The notes beneath the pieces are model-generated. The model did not search any database, was not told the DNA's origin, and saw nothing but the letters and a program-made list of their open reading frames with translations. Shown here piece by piece: positions 17,764 through 26,502 of a DNA stretch of 64,000 bases. Made by a program: the position numbers and the translations under genes. The stretch is taken from contig OZ244879.1 in NCBI GenBank assembly GCA_965221295.1, positions 806,001 through 870,000 of the forward strand, read 5' to 3'. Origin of the DNA: Bin87 sp965221295. GTDB lineage: Bacteria; Chloroflexota; Dehalococcoidia; Lucifugimonadales; UBA3495. Numbering within the stretch: the stretch's first letter is position 1; every line of letters starts with the position of its first letter.

Positions 17764-18321
17764 TCAGTCCTCGTCCCAATAGTAATCCTCGGCGGTCAGG
17801 TTCTCCTGCCACCAACGGCGCAGGCGGGGCAGCACCAGTTCCTTGGGCTTGCGGAAGTCGGCCTCGACAAAATCCAACGAGTCTGGCAGAGGGCGGGCTT
17901 CCCACTTTTGGATCGCTTCCATGATGAACCGGCGTACCATCTCGGGAGAGCGGGCTTCCAGCCGGCCCAACTGGTAGGCCAGGGTCACCGCCATCTGCAT
18001 CTGGCAGATCAGAGCGTGGGCGTCATCTTCGCGAAGATTCTCGGGCATCGCTCCAGATTGGTCGATGAAGTCGTCCAGCACCTGACCAATGATCAAGGGA
18101 GGGTCGTTTTCGTCTTGTTCCGGCAAAAATTCGGTCAACCGATCCGTCAGGTCGGCGACACCCTCTTCGGGCAGGGCGAACTCGACCCAAGGGTCGCCCC
18201 CGGGTTCGGAGAGGGGGCTGTACTGATCTTCGTTCATCCTTCGGTCTCTCATGGGCTGACTTGGCCCGCCGGAGTGTGTTTCAGGGATGGCGACTCCGGC
18301 CGGCGAGGATTGCCGGTCCAC
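17764..18321 (-). CDS. Hypothetical protein, acidic helical
   Basis: I do not recognise this 185-residue protein. It is acidic, with a disordered N-terminal third and helical stretches such as VADLTDRLTEFLPEQ and EMVRRFIMEAIQKWEARP, and ends in a Trp/acidic tail (WWQENLTAEDYYWDED). No signal peptide or membrane segment is seen. The start is taken as GTG 18321 because a TACAAT -10 box with an upstream TG lies only 6 bases before it, suggesting a leaderless message. ATG codons at 18252 and 18237 are alternatives, but neither has a well-spaced Shine-Dalgarno. It is monocistronic by appearance. Confidence 0.72.
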   Translation of the reverse strand: MDRQSSPAGVAIPETHSGGPSQPMRDRRMNEDQYSPLSEPGGDPWVEFALPEEGVADLTDRLTEFLPEQDENDPPLIIGQVLDDFIDQSGAMPENLREDDAHALICQMQMAVTLAYQLGRLEARSPEMVRRFIMEAIQKWEARPLPDSLDFVEADFRKPKELVLPRLRRWWQENLTAEDYYWDED

Positions 18322-18753
18322 GAAGCAATTGTATCACGGGGCCGCTCCAGCCTTTGGCGCGGCGTGGGGCGCTTGCCGCGATGTTATAACGAGGCGTCTC
18401 CCAACGCTGATGACCCAAGGAGCCTCTCGCCACTGGCGATAGGAGGAACGACTGCGACGCGGCAGTCCCGCGCCGGGGAGCGGGGTTGTCCGGGGGCGAG
18501 GTTGAATCGCCGTTAGTTGCGGTCGGCGGGATTGCCTCGCTTCGCTGGCAATGACAGGTAGAAATCGCCCAATGACAGGTGGAAAGCCCGCATCGGCAGA
18601 TGGCGATCGCGTAATGACAGGTAGCAAGCGCGCGTTAACCGACGGCAAACGCGCTGTGCTCGGCGGCCGATGCGCCCTCGACGGATTCGGCCGGGCGACT
18701 CCCTGGCAAACCGGAAACGGGAAAATCGGGAACGCGCGAGCGATAAATCGCGG
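18322..18753. repeat. Intergenic region with one hairpin element and short CAATGACAG copies
   Basis: An inverted ATTGCGAG-family element (GGATTGCCTCGCTTCGCTGG then CAATGACAG) lies at 18529-18557. Three further AATGACAGGT fragments follow by 18625. Nothing else is supported here except the promoter regions at both ends. Confidence 0.6.
18328..18336 (-). promoter_or_regulatory. Extended -10 promoter (TGATACAAT) for the gene at 17764-18321
   Basis: On the minus strand TGA is joined directly to TACAAT, an extended -10 arrangement, six bases before a GTG codon in the correct frame. Transcription would start at or next to the GTG. No -35 box is evident. Confidence 0.5.
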
Positions 18754-18782
18754 TTGACATAGTACATTACCGCTGGCAAAAT
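18754..18782 (+). promoter_or_regulatory. Sigma70-type promoter for the DUF11 surface protein
   Basis: A perfect -35 box TTGACA (18754-18759), a 17-base spacer and CAAAAT (18777-18782, four of six consensus bases) precede the surface-protein gene. Transcription would begin near 18790, leaving a leader of about 85 bases with a good Shine-Dalgarno (GAGGAA). Confidence 0.55.
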
Positions 18783-18873
18783 TACGGACGCTATGCCCGG
18801 GGGCGAAGTTATTGGCGCCGCTATGGACTTCTCTCCGAAGCGACCAATACCCCCTAACTCGAGGAACGATAAC

Positions 18874-21555
18874 ATGACCGTACTCAATGGCAAATCACTT
18901 GGGTGGATACTCGGCAGCGTCGCGCTTCTGGGTATAGTTGCCGCCGTTCTCATCGGCCAGAATATGTCCATGGGCGGCGCAGAGCGCTCCGCTTCGGTCT
19001 CGCCCGAGGCCATCATGGTCGAACCACAGGTCTCCACCAACCCGGTGGACGCTGGCGTGGTTCCAGAGCCGCAAAACCTGTCTGGATCAGTGCAACGGCC
19101 CAACGGCAACCAGTCGGTTTCGGGCCAGAACAACGTGCCCGCCAGCATTGAAATCACTCCAGTTGAGGACACCAACCCCGTCAAGACGCAGCACCAATTC
19201 ACCGTCACGGTGAAGCAGGCCAACGGCGCGCCAGCTACCGGCGCCGAGGTGCAGTTCATTCTCAACCGCTTCAGCGGCTCAGAGACCGGCGATGGCGGAA
19301 CCGTCTATTCGGTAGGCGACATCGTTGACATCGGCGGGGTCGGCAAGCAGAAGGTGGACAACACCTTCGGCATCGTGGCCACCGATTCCGACGGCCAGGC
19401 TACGCTGACCATCACCGCCACGCGCGAAGGCGAAACCGACGTGACCGCCTATGCTCCCGCCATCGCCGACGCCGACGCTCACAAGGTGTTCGCCGTCAAG
19501 CGTTGGGTGGACATCGATGTGGATTGCCCGCCCGCGCAGCCTCCGGCCAACCAAGCCGGATCTCCCCACGAGATGACCGTGGTTGTGTACCGGTCCACCG
19601 ACGGTAAGACGTTCGAAGGGGACCCGGTCACTCCGTTGGCGGGACAAACCGTCCATTGGGAGATTTCCGACGTTGGCCCAGAAGGTTCGTTCAGCGCCAC
19701 CGCTACACGATACTCGACCACCGTAGTTACTGATGACCAGGGACGGGCCACCGCAACGTTGCATCAGGTTAGCCCCGTCGTTGGCTCCAATACCATCCAG
19801 GTGTCGGTCGTCGACGAAAGCGACCGCCCCATGTTCAGTTGCGAGGTAATCAAGGAATGGGTTGCCCAAGCCTTGAGCGTCAGCAAGACCGGGCCCCAAA
19901 GAATCGGTCTGCTGAATGAAGGAACCTACACCATCACGGTGACCAACACTGGCAACTCCACCGCCACCGACGCCACGCTCACCGACATCCTGCCGGCCGG
20001 CTTGCAGTACGTAAGCTCGAATCCGCCAGCCAGCCAGTCGGGAGACACCCTGAGCTGGTCGTTGGGGAACATCGCCGCCGGAGATTCGACGAACGTAACC
20101 GTGGCGCTGCAGGGCGTGGTGGTTGGAACTCACACCAACACGGCCACCGCCGAATCGGGACGCTACGCCGGAACGGATTCCTGGACCACCGAAGTGTTCG
20201 CCGGCGACCTGTCTGTTGCCAAGACTGGCCCCAGCGAAGTGGCGTTGGGCGATGTCTTCACCTACACGGTTACCGTCACCAACAACGGCGACGGCGGCCT
20301 ATCCGACGTGACGCTGACTGAGCGCCTGCCGGCTGCCTTCTCCTTCGTGGGTGGCTCTCCCGCCGCCACGGACGAGGCCGGCCCCAGCTGGGACTTGGGC
20401 GATATGCCGCAGGGCGATTCCCGAGTCATTCAGGTCGAGGTCAAGGCCGATCAAATCGGCAGTCACACCAACGCCGTTGACGTCGCTTCGACCGACGGAC
20501 CAACCGCAAACGCAACATTCACCACCAACGTGGTGTCGCCATCGGTCACCGTAACCAAGACGGTCACCCCCGAAGAAATTCTGGTGGGAGAGTCAGCCGT
20601 ATTCACCATCGTTGTTAGCAACGACGGCGACGGCGCGGCTAGCAACGTCGACGTTCTGGACGCGCTGCCGGTTGGCTTGACTCAGACTTCCGGCGCGCTG
20701 CTCAGCGACGTTATTCACACGATCCCGTCAATCGCGCCCGGAGCCACCCAAACCTTCACGATAGGCGTCAGAGCCGATGTCGCTGGAACCCACAGGAACA
20801 CCGTTACCGTGTCCACCGGCGATGAATCCAACTCCGACGAAGCTATCTTGGTGGTCCTCCAGCCGATGGTGTCCATCGAAAAGACCGGACGGGGCGCGCT
20901 CTATACCGGCCAGGTGGCAACGTACACCCTGACGGCCAGCAACCCCGGCGCGGCCGCTCTGACCGGCGTCGTAATCTCCGACACCTTCCCCGGTGAGCTG
21001 TCCTACGTGAGCAGTACCGGCAACGGAACTGAGGCCAACGGCGTGGTCACCTGGCCCGCGGTGGACTTGGCGGTTGGCGAAAGCCACTCCGTTACCGTTA
21101 CCTTCCGCGGCGACACCGCAGGCAGCGTCACCAACACAGCCTCCGTGCGGGCCGATCAAGATACCAGTGACGAAGATTCGCTGGGCATCACGGTCATACC
21201 CGCCGCCGGCGCTGATATCGACATCGTGGACAATCCCGACCCGGCGATTGTTGGGGAGACGATTACCTTCACCGTCACAGTGGACAACCAGGGTTCAACC
21301 GCTCCGATGACCAACGTCCAGGTTACGGTAACTCTGGCGGAACAGTTTGACATTGAGGACGCCGGCGACGGCGCAATCTCCGGCAACGCCGTCGACTTCT
21401 ACCTCGCTTCACTGGGAGCAGGGCAGCAGCATACCTTCGTGATCACCGCTGAGGCTACTGCGGCAGGAGCCGCCGAAACCACGGCGCAGTTGACTTACGA
21501 TGAATTCGGTGGAGCCAACAGCAAGACCCAAGGCACCACGATAATCGAACCGTAA
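18874..21555 (+). CDS. DUF11 repeat cell-surface protein
   Basis: An 893-residue exported protein. One hydrophobic segment near residues 8-29 (ILGSVALLGIVAAVLIG) is a signal anchor with no cleavage site that I can call. Residues about 90-330 look like two Ig-like domains (ITPVEDTNPVKTQHQFTVTV). Five DUF11 repeats follow, starting near residues 334, 445, 557, 665 and 780; each begins like LSVSKTGP and contains YTITVTNTGN, DILPAGL and a closing THTNTA. No LPXTG or other C-terminal sorting signal is present. DUF11 proteins coat or decorate the cell surface, so an adhesin or S-layer-like role is inferred. GAGGAA with 7-base spacing fixes the ATG at 18874. A strong promoter and a terminator-like hairpin isolate it as one unit. 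Confidence 0.88.
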   Translation: MTVLNGKSLGWILGSVALLGIVAAVLIGQNMSMGGAERSASVSPEAIMVEPQVSTNPVDAGVVPEPQNLSGSVQRPNGNQSVSGQNNVPASIEITPVEDTNPVKTQHQFTVTVKQANGAPATGAEVQFILNRFSGSETGDGGTVYSVGDIVDIGGVGKQKVDNTFGIVATDSDGQATLTITATREGETDVTAYAPAIADADAHKVFAVKRWVDIDVDCPPAQPPANQAGSPHEMTVVVYRSTDGKTFEGDPVTPLAGQTVHWEISDVGPEGSFSATATRYSTTVVTDDQGRATATLHQVSPVVGSNTIQVSVVDESDRPMFSCEVIKEWVAQALSVSKTGPQRIGLLNEGTYTITVTNTGNSTATDATLTDILPAGLQYVSSNPPASQSGDTLSWSLGNIAAGDSTNVTVALQGVVVGTHTNTATAESGRYAGTDSWTTEVFAGDLSVAKTGPSEVALGDVFTYTVTVTNNGDGGLSDVTLTERLPAAFSFVGGSPAATDEAGPSWDLGDMPQGDSRVIQVEVKADQIGSHTNAVDVASTDGPTANATFTTNVVSPSVTVTKTVTPEEILVGESAVFTIVVSNDGDGAASNVDVLDALPVGLTQTSGALLSDVIHTIPSIAPGATQTFTIGVRADVAGTHRNTVTVSTGDESNSDEAILVVLQPMVSIEKTGRGALYTGQVATYTLTASNPGAAALTGVVISDTFPGELSYVSSTGNGTEANGVVTWPAVDLAVGESHSVTVTFRGDTAGSVTNTASVRADQDTSDEDSLGITVIPAAGADIDIVDNPDPAIVGETITFTVTVDNQGSTAPMTNVQVTVTLAEQFDIEDAGDGAISGNAVDFYLASLGAGQQHTFVITAEATAAGAAETTAQLTYDEFGGANSKTQGTTIIEP

Positions 21556-21591
21556 CCACTGCAAAAGCAGGAGGAACAATACCGCATCATC

Positions 21592-21622
21592 CGGAGCGGC
21601 CGCCGTACAGCGCGCCGCTCCG
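21592..21622 (+). terminator. Terminator-like hairpin after the DUF11 gene
   Basis: Arms CGGAGCGGC (21592-21600) and GCCGCTCCG (21614-21622) form a perfect 9-bp GC stem with a 13-base loop, followed by AATTTAT. The T run is short, so termination efficiency is uncertain. Confidence 0.55.
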
Positions 21623-21671
21623 AATTTATCGCGTCCATCCACACGCCGCCAACGGTTAGCCAAGCGAGCCC

Positions 21672-22388
21672 ATGAACCTTCCGCTACCCAACGTTGCCAT
21701 ATCAGTGCTGTTCGAAGCGTTGGAGAGCGACGGCGACGCTCCACCCACGGATTGGCTGGCGGCCTCCGTCCGTCACGGTCTCGCCCAAATCCTCGAGCCC
21801 AGCGCCTCAGGGCAAGTTAGCCTGCTGATCACCGACGACGCGACGGTGCGGGCGCTCAACCGCCAGTATCGAGGCTTGGACGAAACCACTGACGTTTTGT
21901 CCTTCTCCGCCGAACACGCCGGACACTGGGAGGGCGTGGAACTTGCGCCATCTCCCACGCCAGACCATGGAGAAATCGAGGCTCACGAAAGCCCGGTTTC
22001 GGCCAGCCACCACGGTGATCGCGATCTGGCAATCCCTTCCGTGCCGTCTCCATCTGACTGGCAACCAGATTGTGGCGACGCGGGCGACCCCACCCGCGAC
22101 CGACCATCGCCCGCCCTGGCGCGCGAAGTTCCCGGCGAGGTCGAGCCGTACTTTCCCATCCCTGATGCAGAGCCACCGCCCCTGGGCGACATCGTAATCT
22201 CTTTGCCCCAAGCCAAGCGGCAGGCCGAGCAACAGGGGACGTCGCTGTGTCGAGAGCTGGCGTTGCTGTTGGTCCACGGCGCGTTGCATCTGCTGGGACA
22301 CGACCACTATGACCAGGAGGAGCGGGCAGCGATGCAGAATCTGGAACGGATCGCGTTGGCTCGAATCTTCGGGGATCGCGAGGCGTGA
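21672..22388 (+). CDS. ybeY: Endoribonuclease YbeY (rRNA maturation factor) with a long insertion
   Basis: The zinc motif HGALHLLGHDHYDQEE (His 202, 206 and 212) and the preceding LGDIVISLPQAKRQAEQ are diagnostic of YbeY, the metal-dependent RNase for 16S 3'-end processing and 70S quality control. The N-terminal half carries LLITDDATVRALNRQYRGLDETTDVLSFS. Most YbeY proteins are 140-170 residues; this one has 238 because about 85 Pro/Asp/His-rich residues (about 81-169) separate DVLSFSAE from LGDIVIS. The insert is unlike the rest and probably disordered. It is followed 3 bases later by a zincin gene and then pgpA, forming one operon. Confidence 0.92.
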   Translation: MNLPLPNVAISVLFEALESDGDAPPTDWLAASVRHGLAQILEPSASGQVSLLITDDATVRALNRQYRGLDETTDVLSFSAEHAGHWEGVELAPSPTPDHGEIEAHESPVSASHHGDRDLAIPSVPSPSDWQPDCGDAGDPTRDRPSPALAREVPGEVEPYFPIPDAEPPPLGDIVISLPQAKRQAEQQGTSLCRELALLLVHGALHLLGHDHYDQEERAAMQNLERIALARIFGDREA

Positions 22389-22391
22389 ACC

Positions 22392-22784
22392 ATGCGGATG
22401 CGGCGAAAAGAGTTCGAGCGGCAGGTGTTGTCGGCTTATCAGCAGCTACCTGAATCAGCTCTGGCCACCCTGGATGAAGGCAACATCGACATAGTGGTCG
22501 AGGACCGCCCTGGGCCAGAAGCCGAAGGGGCCATGTCCGATGTGCACGATGCCCACCATGCCCACTCAACCGTGTTAGGCCTGTACGTGGGGGTGCCGCT
22601 CGTCGAGCGCTACGATGGCCAACCCCCGCTTCCCGATTGCATCTACATATACCGTCGCCCCATCCTGGAGGTTTGCGATTCTTACGACGCAGTGGTGGAG
22701 GAGATTCGCGTCACGTTGCTCCACGAAATTGGGCATTACCTCGGCCTCTCAGAGCAAGATCTGGAACGACTCGGTTACGGCTGA
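22392..22784 (+). CDS. Zincin-like metallopeptidase family protein
   Basis: A 130-residue minimal zincin. The catalytic segment is VTLLHEIGHYLGLSEQDLERLGYG: HExxH with a third acidic or His ligand shortly after, as in the small predicted metallopeptidases of the PF06262-like group. The N terminus has MRMRRKEFERQVLSAYQQLP and the middle contains LPDCIYIYRRPI, both typical. Substrates of this family are unknown. It starts 3 bases after ybeY and its stop is separated from the next in-frame TTG (pgpA) by one base, so all three are translationally linked. Confidence 0.88.
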   Translation: MRMRRKEFERQVLSAYQQLPESALATLDEGNIDIVVEDRPGPEAEGAMSDVHDAHHAHSTVLGLYVGVPLVERYDGQPPLPDCIYIYRRPILEVCDSYDAVVEEIRVTLLHEIGHYLGLSEQDLERLGYG

Positions 22785-22785
22785 G

Positions 22786-23295
22786 TTGCCGGGTGGCTCG
22801 TGGTCAGACCGCCTAGCCTGGTTCATCGGCTCCGGTTGCGGTAGCGGATTGTCGCCCCTGGCTCCGGGTTCGGCGGGATCGCTGGTTGCGGCGGCGCTGC
22901 TTTACGCCATGTCGTTTGCCATTCCCAGCGGATGGGGAGCCTGGCCGGGCATGTTAGGCATAGGGTTGCTGTCGGTCGGCGGTCTCGCGGTTGGCGTCTG
23001 GGCGACTGGACGGATGTCCACTCCTAACAACCCCGACCCAGGCAGCGCGACCTGGGACGAATTCGTGGGGATGTGGCTGACCTGCCTGTTCATCCCCTGG
23101 GGTTCTCCCGTTTGGCTGGCCATCGCCTTCCTGGTGTTTCGCGCGCTGGACGTTCTGAAACCATGGCCTTGCCGTCGCCTGGAGACGTTGCCGGCAGGTT
23201 GGGGCATCATGCTTGACGACGTGGGCGCCGGGGCGTGGGGCGCCCTGTTGATGGTCATCCTCCATAGCGTCGTTGTCGCCCTGGGAATCGCGTAG
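22786..23295 (+). CDS. pgpA: Phosphatidylglycerophosphatase A
   Basis: A PgpA family membrane phosphatase of about 169 residues; it removes phosphate from phosphatidylglycerophosphate to give phosphatidylglycerol. Signature blocks are all present: GSGCGSGLSPLAPGSAGSL, ATWDEFVGMWLTCL, FRALDVLKPWPCRRLE and GIMLDDVGAGAWGAL, with membrane helices between. The start is TTG 22786: the frame is open further upstream but overlaps the zincin gene and loses family similarity there, and the resulting length matches the family. There is no strong Shine-Dalgarno, so expression likely depends on coupling to the upstream stop (TGAGTTG). Confidence 0.88.
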   Translation: MPGGSWSDRLAWFIGSGCGSGLSPLAPGSAGSLVAAALLYAMSFAIPSGWGAWPGMLGIGLLSVGGLAVGVWATGRMSTPNNPDPGSATWDEFVGMWLTCLFIPWGSPVWLAIAFLVFRALDVLKPWPCRRLETLPAGWGIMLDDVGAGAWGALLMVILHSVVVALGIA

Positions 23296-23493
23296 CGACA
23301 CTACCGGGATGGCTTCCGTTCGCCGCGAACCGGGCGTGCGCCAGTCGCCGGCGGTGGGCAAACGTCTTATTGATGACCCGAAAACAATTTGCTAACGTAG
23401 TGATCGACCCCCCATCCTGTTTAGACGGATGGGCAGCGAGCCGGCCCCTGTGGCCGGTTCCGCATTTTTGGGATTTCCGTTTGAGGAACCTCC

Positions 23494-23672
23494 ATGCCGG
23501 AAAGGGTCGCCTACATGGACGGGATCAATTTTTGCTACGGCGCTGTCAGAAACCCTACCGATTTGAAATGGCTGAATCCGCAAACGATGCTGAGGCGTCT
23601 GTTGCCAGACCCAAGCGCCGGTACACAGTGGTAGTTGACGGCCCGCGCCACAGCGTTCGTGACCAGCATAGG
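23494..23672 (+). pseudogene. Decayed NYN-domain gene fragment
   Basis: From ATG 23494 (preceded by TTGAGGAACC) the sequence encodes PERVAYMDGINFCYGAVR followed by a KWLNP stretch, the beta1-alpha1 start of an NYN/LabA-like nuclease domain with its first acidic residue (D in YMDGIN). The frame stops at 23632-23634 after 46 codons. Family-like sequence resumes in another frame from 23610 (RRYTVVVDGPRHSVRDQH, resembling the YFTAxVxGP strand), then is lost. This reads as a frameshifted and truncated gene. It converges on a second, intact NYN gene. Confidence 0.6.
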
Positions 23673-23699
23673 AAACCGTGGCGACACGGCGCCGGCCGC

Positions 23700-24302
23700 T
23701 CAGCGGTTGTAATTGGTGGTGTCGGCGACAGCGTCATAGTCCTCTCTGGACAGCCAGTGACACCAGATGTTGCGGTCACGCGATGCTAGCCGTCGATGTC
23801 CGTCCCAAGCAGATACCGCAACGTGGCGGGAGCCTGCATAGCGTTGCAGCGTAAAGTCCAAAGCCGGGGTTAAATCGGTGTCGGTGGACATAATCACGCC
23901 AACATCGTAAAGTCCGTCGATTGCCATGGAGACAAAGTCTATACTCAAGGCTACATCAATGCCCTTTTCCTGCGGTGGCAGGCCGGTCCGGCGCGGCGGA
24001 TAACGCAAAGGCCGCCAGATAACGTTCACACCATCTGCTTCCCAACGAGCGCACTGCTTCATATGGGCAGCGTAGGTCCTGAACTCCCGAATTGGGTCAG
24101 GGCGTCCCGTATAAACCCTCACTTCTGACAGGAGGCATTCTCTCCCACCGGGGCCACCCCGGCCTGCAATTGTTTCGCCAACGCTTTTTGGGCTGAACTG
24201 CCCGTGGACCGATGGTCCGCCGCTAGGGAAGAAGCTATCCCGCGCGCCGCGATAAGCGTTCTGGGCGTCAATGAACAGGACAAGCCTTAAAGGTTCGAGC
24301 AT
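23700..24302 (-). CDS. NYN domain-containing protein (PIN-like, LabA/DUF88 type)
   Basis: A 200-residue single-domain NYN protein. The domain starts LRLVLFIDAQNAYRGARDSFF with the first catalytic Asp; KGIDVALSIDFVSMAIDGLYD and VGVIMSTDTDLTPALDF carry the remaining acidic residues of the PIN-like active site. NYN proteins are metal-dependent RNases, often used in RNA processing or stress responses. The ATG at 24302 is preferred; a TTG at 24356 would add 18 residues. It ends close to a decayed NYN copy on the opposite strand, so the locus has held two divergent relatives. Confidence 0.85.
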   Translation of the reverse strand: MLEPLRLVLFIDAQNAYRGARDSFFPSGGPSVHGQFSPKSVGETIAGRGGPGGRECLLSEVRVYTGRPDPIREFRTYAAHMKQCARWEADGVNVIWRPLRYPPRRTGLPPQEKGIDVALSIDFVSMAIDGLYDVGVIMSTDTDLTPALDFTLQRYAGSRHVAVSAWDGHRRLASRDRNIWCHWLSREDYDAVADTTNYNR

Positions 24303-24535
24303 GGCAGGATTGTGAAGGTCTCCAAACAATACCGCTCGCCACTTTCCGTGCCTCAAGGGACGGGAAGGGCGAGCAACATTGGCTTCATGCTAGCCCATAT
24401 CGCGCTCTTTGTCAACCGTGAGGCGCCCCCGCTACGCCGCCGGCGGTTTTGCGATATACTGCGGCCATCCAACGGCGACGTTCCGCCGCGCCCATTGCGC
24501 TCGGGTGGCCGCCGAACCCGGAGGGTACCTGAATC

Positions 24536-25975
24536 ATGCTGGACTTGATTATTCGCGGCGGCCAGGTCGTCACGCCATGGGGCGTGGGAGACTGGGACGT
24601 CTGCATCCAGGGCGAAAAGATCGTCGCCATCACCGCTCCCAACGCCATGACTAGCGGTTCTGAATCAGATCAGGTAGGCCGTGTCATTGATGCCACCGGC
24701 AAGGTCGTCGTGCCAGGCGGTATCGAACCCCACGCCCACATCGACGCGCCCATCATGGGGCCGGGGAACCTGCGCACCGCGCCGCCGGAACAGGTCAGCC
24801 GCGCCGCGCTCTTCGGTGGCACCACCACCCTGCTGGACTTCGCCATTCATCACCCCGGCAACACGCTGGACGAGGCGATACAGGAGCGGACCAATTCCTG
24901 GCGCGGCAATTCCTACGCCGATTACGCACACCACCTGATGCTACTGGGGGAAATTCCCCAGCGCACCCTGGAATCCCTCCACGAATACATTGAGGGCGGC
25001 TGGTCCAGCATCAAGATCTTTACCACCAACATCCGGCCGCCGGAGTTGTCGGGGGAGCCGCGCAAGGTGGGGATGGGCCACCTTCACGACCTGATGGAGG
25101 TCATCCAGCGCAACGACGCCATGCTGTTGGTCCACTCGGAGGACGACGACATGGTGCAGTACATGTACGAAAAACTGCAGCGTGAGGAGCGGAACGAGTG
25201 GTGGAACATGCCGCTGGTGCACAGCAACGAGTCGGAGGACGTATCGTTCCGGCGAGTGCTGCGGGTCGCCGAATGGACCGGCGCGCCGGTGTACTTCGTG
25301 CACGTGAGCGCGCGCGAGGGCATCAACGCCATTGGCGAGGCGCGCAATCGGGGCATTCCCGCCTACGGTGAAACGCTGCACAACTACGCCTGCTTCAACG
25401 CCAACAACTACAAGGAAGAAAACGGGATGAAGTACCACACGTACCCGTCCCTCAAGTCGCCGGAAGACGCCGCCATGCTCTGGAAAGGCATTGCCTGGGG
25501 CGGTTTGCACACCATGGCCACCGACGAATACTGCACGGACTGGAACCTCAAGATTCAGGGCAAATCAGTGCGCGACGTCACCGGCGGGCACAACGGCGCC
25601 GAGACCCGGGTGGGCATAACCTACAGCGAGGGAGTGTCCAAGCGCGGCATGTCGTTGCAGCGTTTCGTGGATGTCACGTCGGCCAACTGCGCCCGCATCA
25701 TGGGCCTGTACCCGCGCAAGGGCGCGCTGGCGCCGGGTAGCGACGCCGACATTACCCTGATTGACCCGTCCATCAAGAAGCGGCTCACCATGGACGATTT
25801 CCACATCAGCGACTACAGCATTTGGGAAGGCTTCGAGATCGAGGGCTGGCCGGTGATGACCATCATGCGCGGCGCTGTGGCGGTGGAGAACGGTCAACTG
25901 CACGCGCCGGCCGGCTTCGGCCAGTGGATCCCCCGCAAGATTGATCGAGAGGTTACCAACCGCCCCATCGGGTAG
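24536..25975 (+). CDS. Dihydropyrimidinase / hydantoinase family protein
   Basis: A 479-residue cyclic-amidohydrolase. The metal centre is readable: VVVPGGIEPHAHIDAP (HxH), GGWSSIKIFTTN (Lys for carboxylation), MLLVHSEDDD and APVYFVHVSA (two His) and HTMATDEYCTDW (Asp). LKSPEDAAMLWKGIAWGGLH and the small-domain end NCARIMGLYPRKGALAPGSDADI match dihydropyrimidinases and D-hydantoinases, which open six- or five-membered cyclic imides and ureides. Substrate is unassigned; Glu/Pro replacements around the HxH differ from classical pyrimidine enzymes. An MFS carrier on the same strand 527 bases downstream could supply substrate. Confidence 0.9.
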   Translation: MLDLIIRGGQVVTPWGVGDWDVCIQGEKIVAITAPNAMTSGSESDQVGRVIDATGKVVVPGGIEPHAHIDAPIMGPGNLRTAPPEQVSRAALFGGTTTLLDFAIHHPGNTLDEAIQERTNSWRGNSYADYAHHLMLLGEIPQRTLESLHEYIEGGWSSIKIFTTNIRPPELSGEPRKVGMGHLHDLMEVIQRNDAMLLVHSEDDDMVQYMYEKLQREERNEWWNMPLVHSNESEDVSFRRVLRVAEWTGAPVYFVHVSAREGINAIGEARNRGIPAYGETLHNYACFNANNYKEENGMKYHTYPSLKSPEDAAMLWKGIAWGGLHTMATDEYCTDWNLKIQGKSVRDVTGGHNGAETRVGITYSEGVSKRGMSLQRFVDVTSANCARIMGLYPRKGALAPGSDADITLIDPSIKKRLTMDDFHISDYSIWEGFEIEGWPVMTIMRGAVAVENGQLHAPAGFGQWIPRKIDREVTNRPIG

Positions 25976-25988
25976 ACGCCAAGCGCAG

Positions 25989-26033
25989 ACCACGCGGCCG
26001 TTCGGGCCGGCCCGTACGGCCGCTGGGCGTGGT
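25989..26033. terminator. Large GC-rich inverted repeat after the hydantoinase gene
   Basis: ACCACGCGGCCGT (25989-26001) pairs with ACGGCC plus GCGTGGT (26016-26021 and 26027-26033) with a 5-base bulge, and the loop itself contains the palindrome CGGGCCGGCCCG (26003-26014). It lies 14 bases after the stop codon, as expected of a terminator stem, but has no T tract. Confidence 0.45.
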
Positions 26034-26502
26034 CGGCCAGATTGCGGCGGTTGACCCGCAATCAAATACGAAGCGTCTCAATGTGCCGAGCCCCCCGGCC
26101 ATGGCGGACGCAGGGCCGTAATATTGTGGCAACGCCCACGACGAACCCGGCACGTGGGACGGAGCAGGCCAACTTGCGCTTGGGCGCCGGCTCGGCCTAT
26201 ACTTCCGCATCAGCATCATTTGGGAATTCAGCGCCACCGAGCGCCGCAACCCGCAGGATCCCAGTCCCCCAGCCTTGGTAGTCGCAATTGTCAGAAGCCG
26301 ACACAACAGCGTCACGTCCGCTGGTTACGCCCTCTGAGTCACTGGAGGGCGTTCGTGTCGTGTGGCCAGAGGTGGATAGGGCGCCCTACTGCGCCCGGAA
26401 ACTGACCGCCTTTAGACCTGAAGTTAGCAGGGCTGAACCGCCCTGTCTGGGAGAGGCCACGGCAGCGGCCCTTTGGCTTGCCCAGGGTAGAGTCCCGCGC
26501 TG
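26034..26502. other. Intergenic region before an MFS gene, nothing recognised
   Basis: About 470 bases with no convincing coding frame, no repeat of the families seen elsewhere and no clear promoter. Short open frames here have no family resemblance. Confidence 0.4.

Noticed and set aside
24285..24300. GGTTCGAGC as a tRNA T-arm
   Set aside because: No acceptor or anticodon arms fit around it; it lies inside the start region of the NYN gene. No tRNA or rRNA was found in the window.
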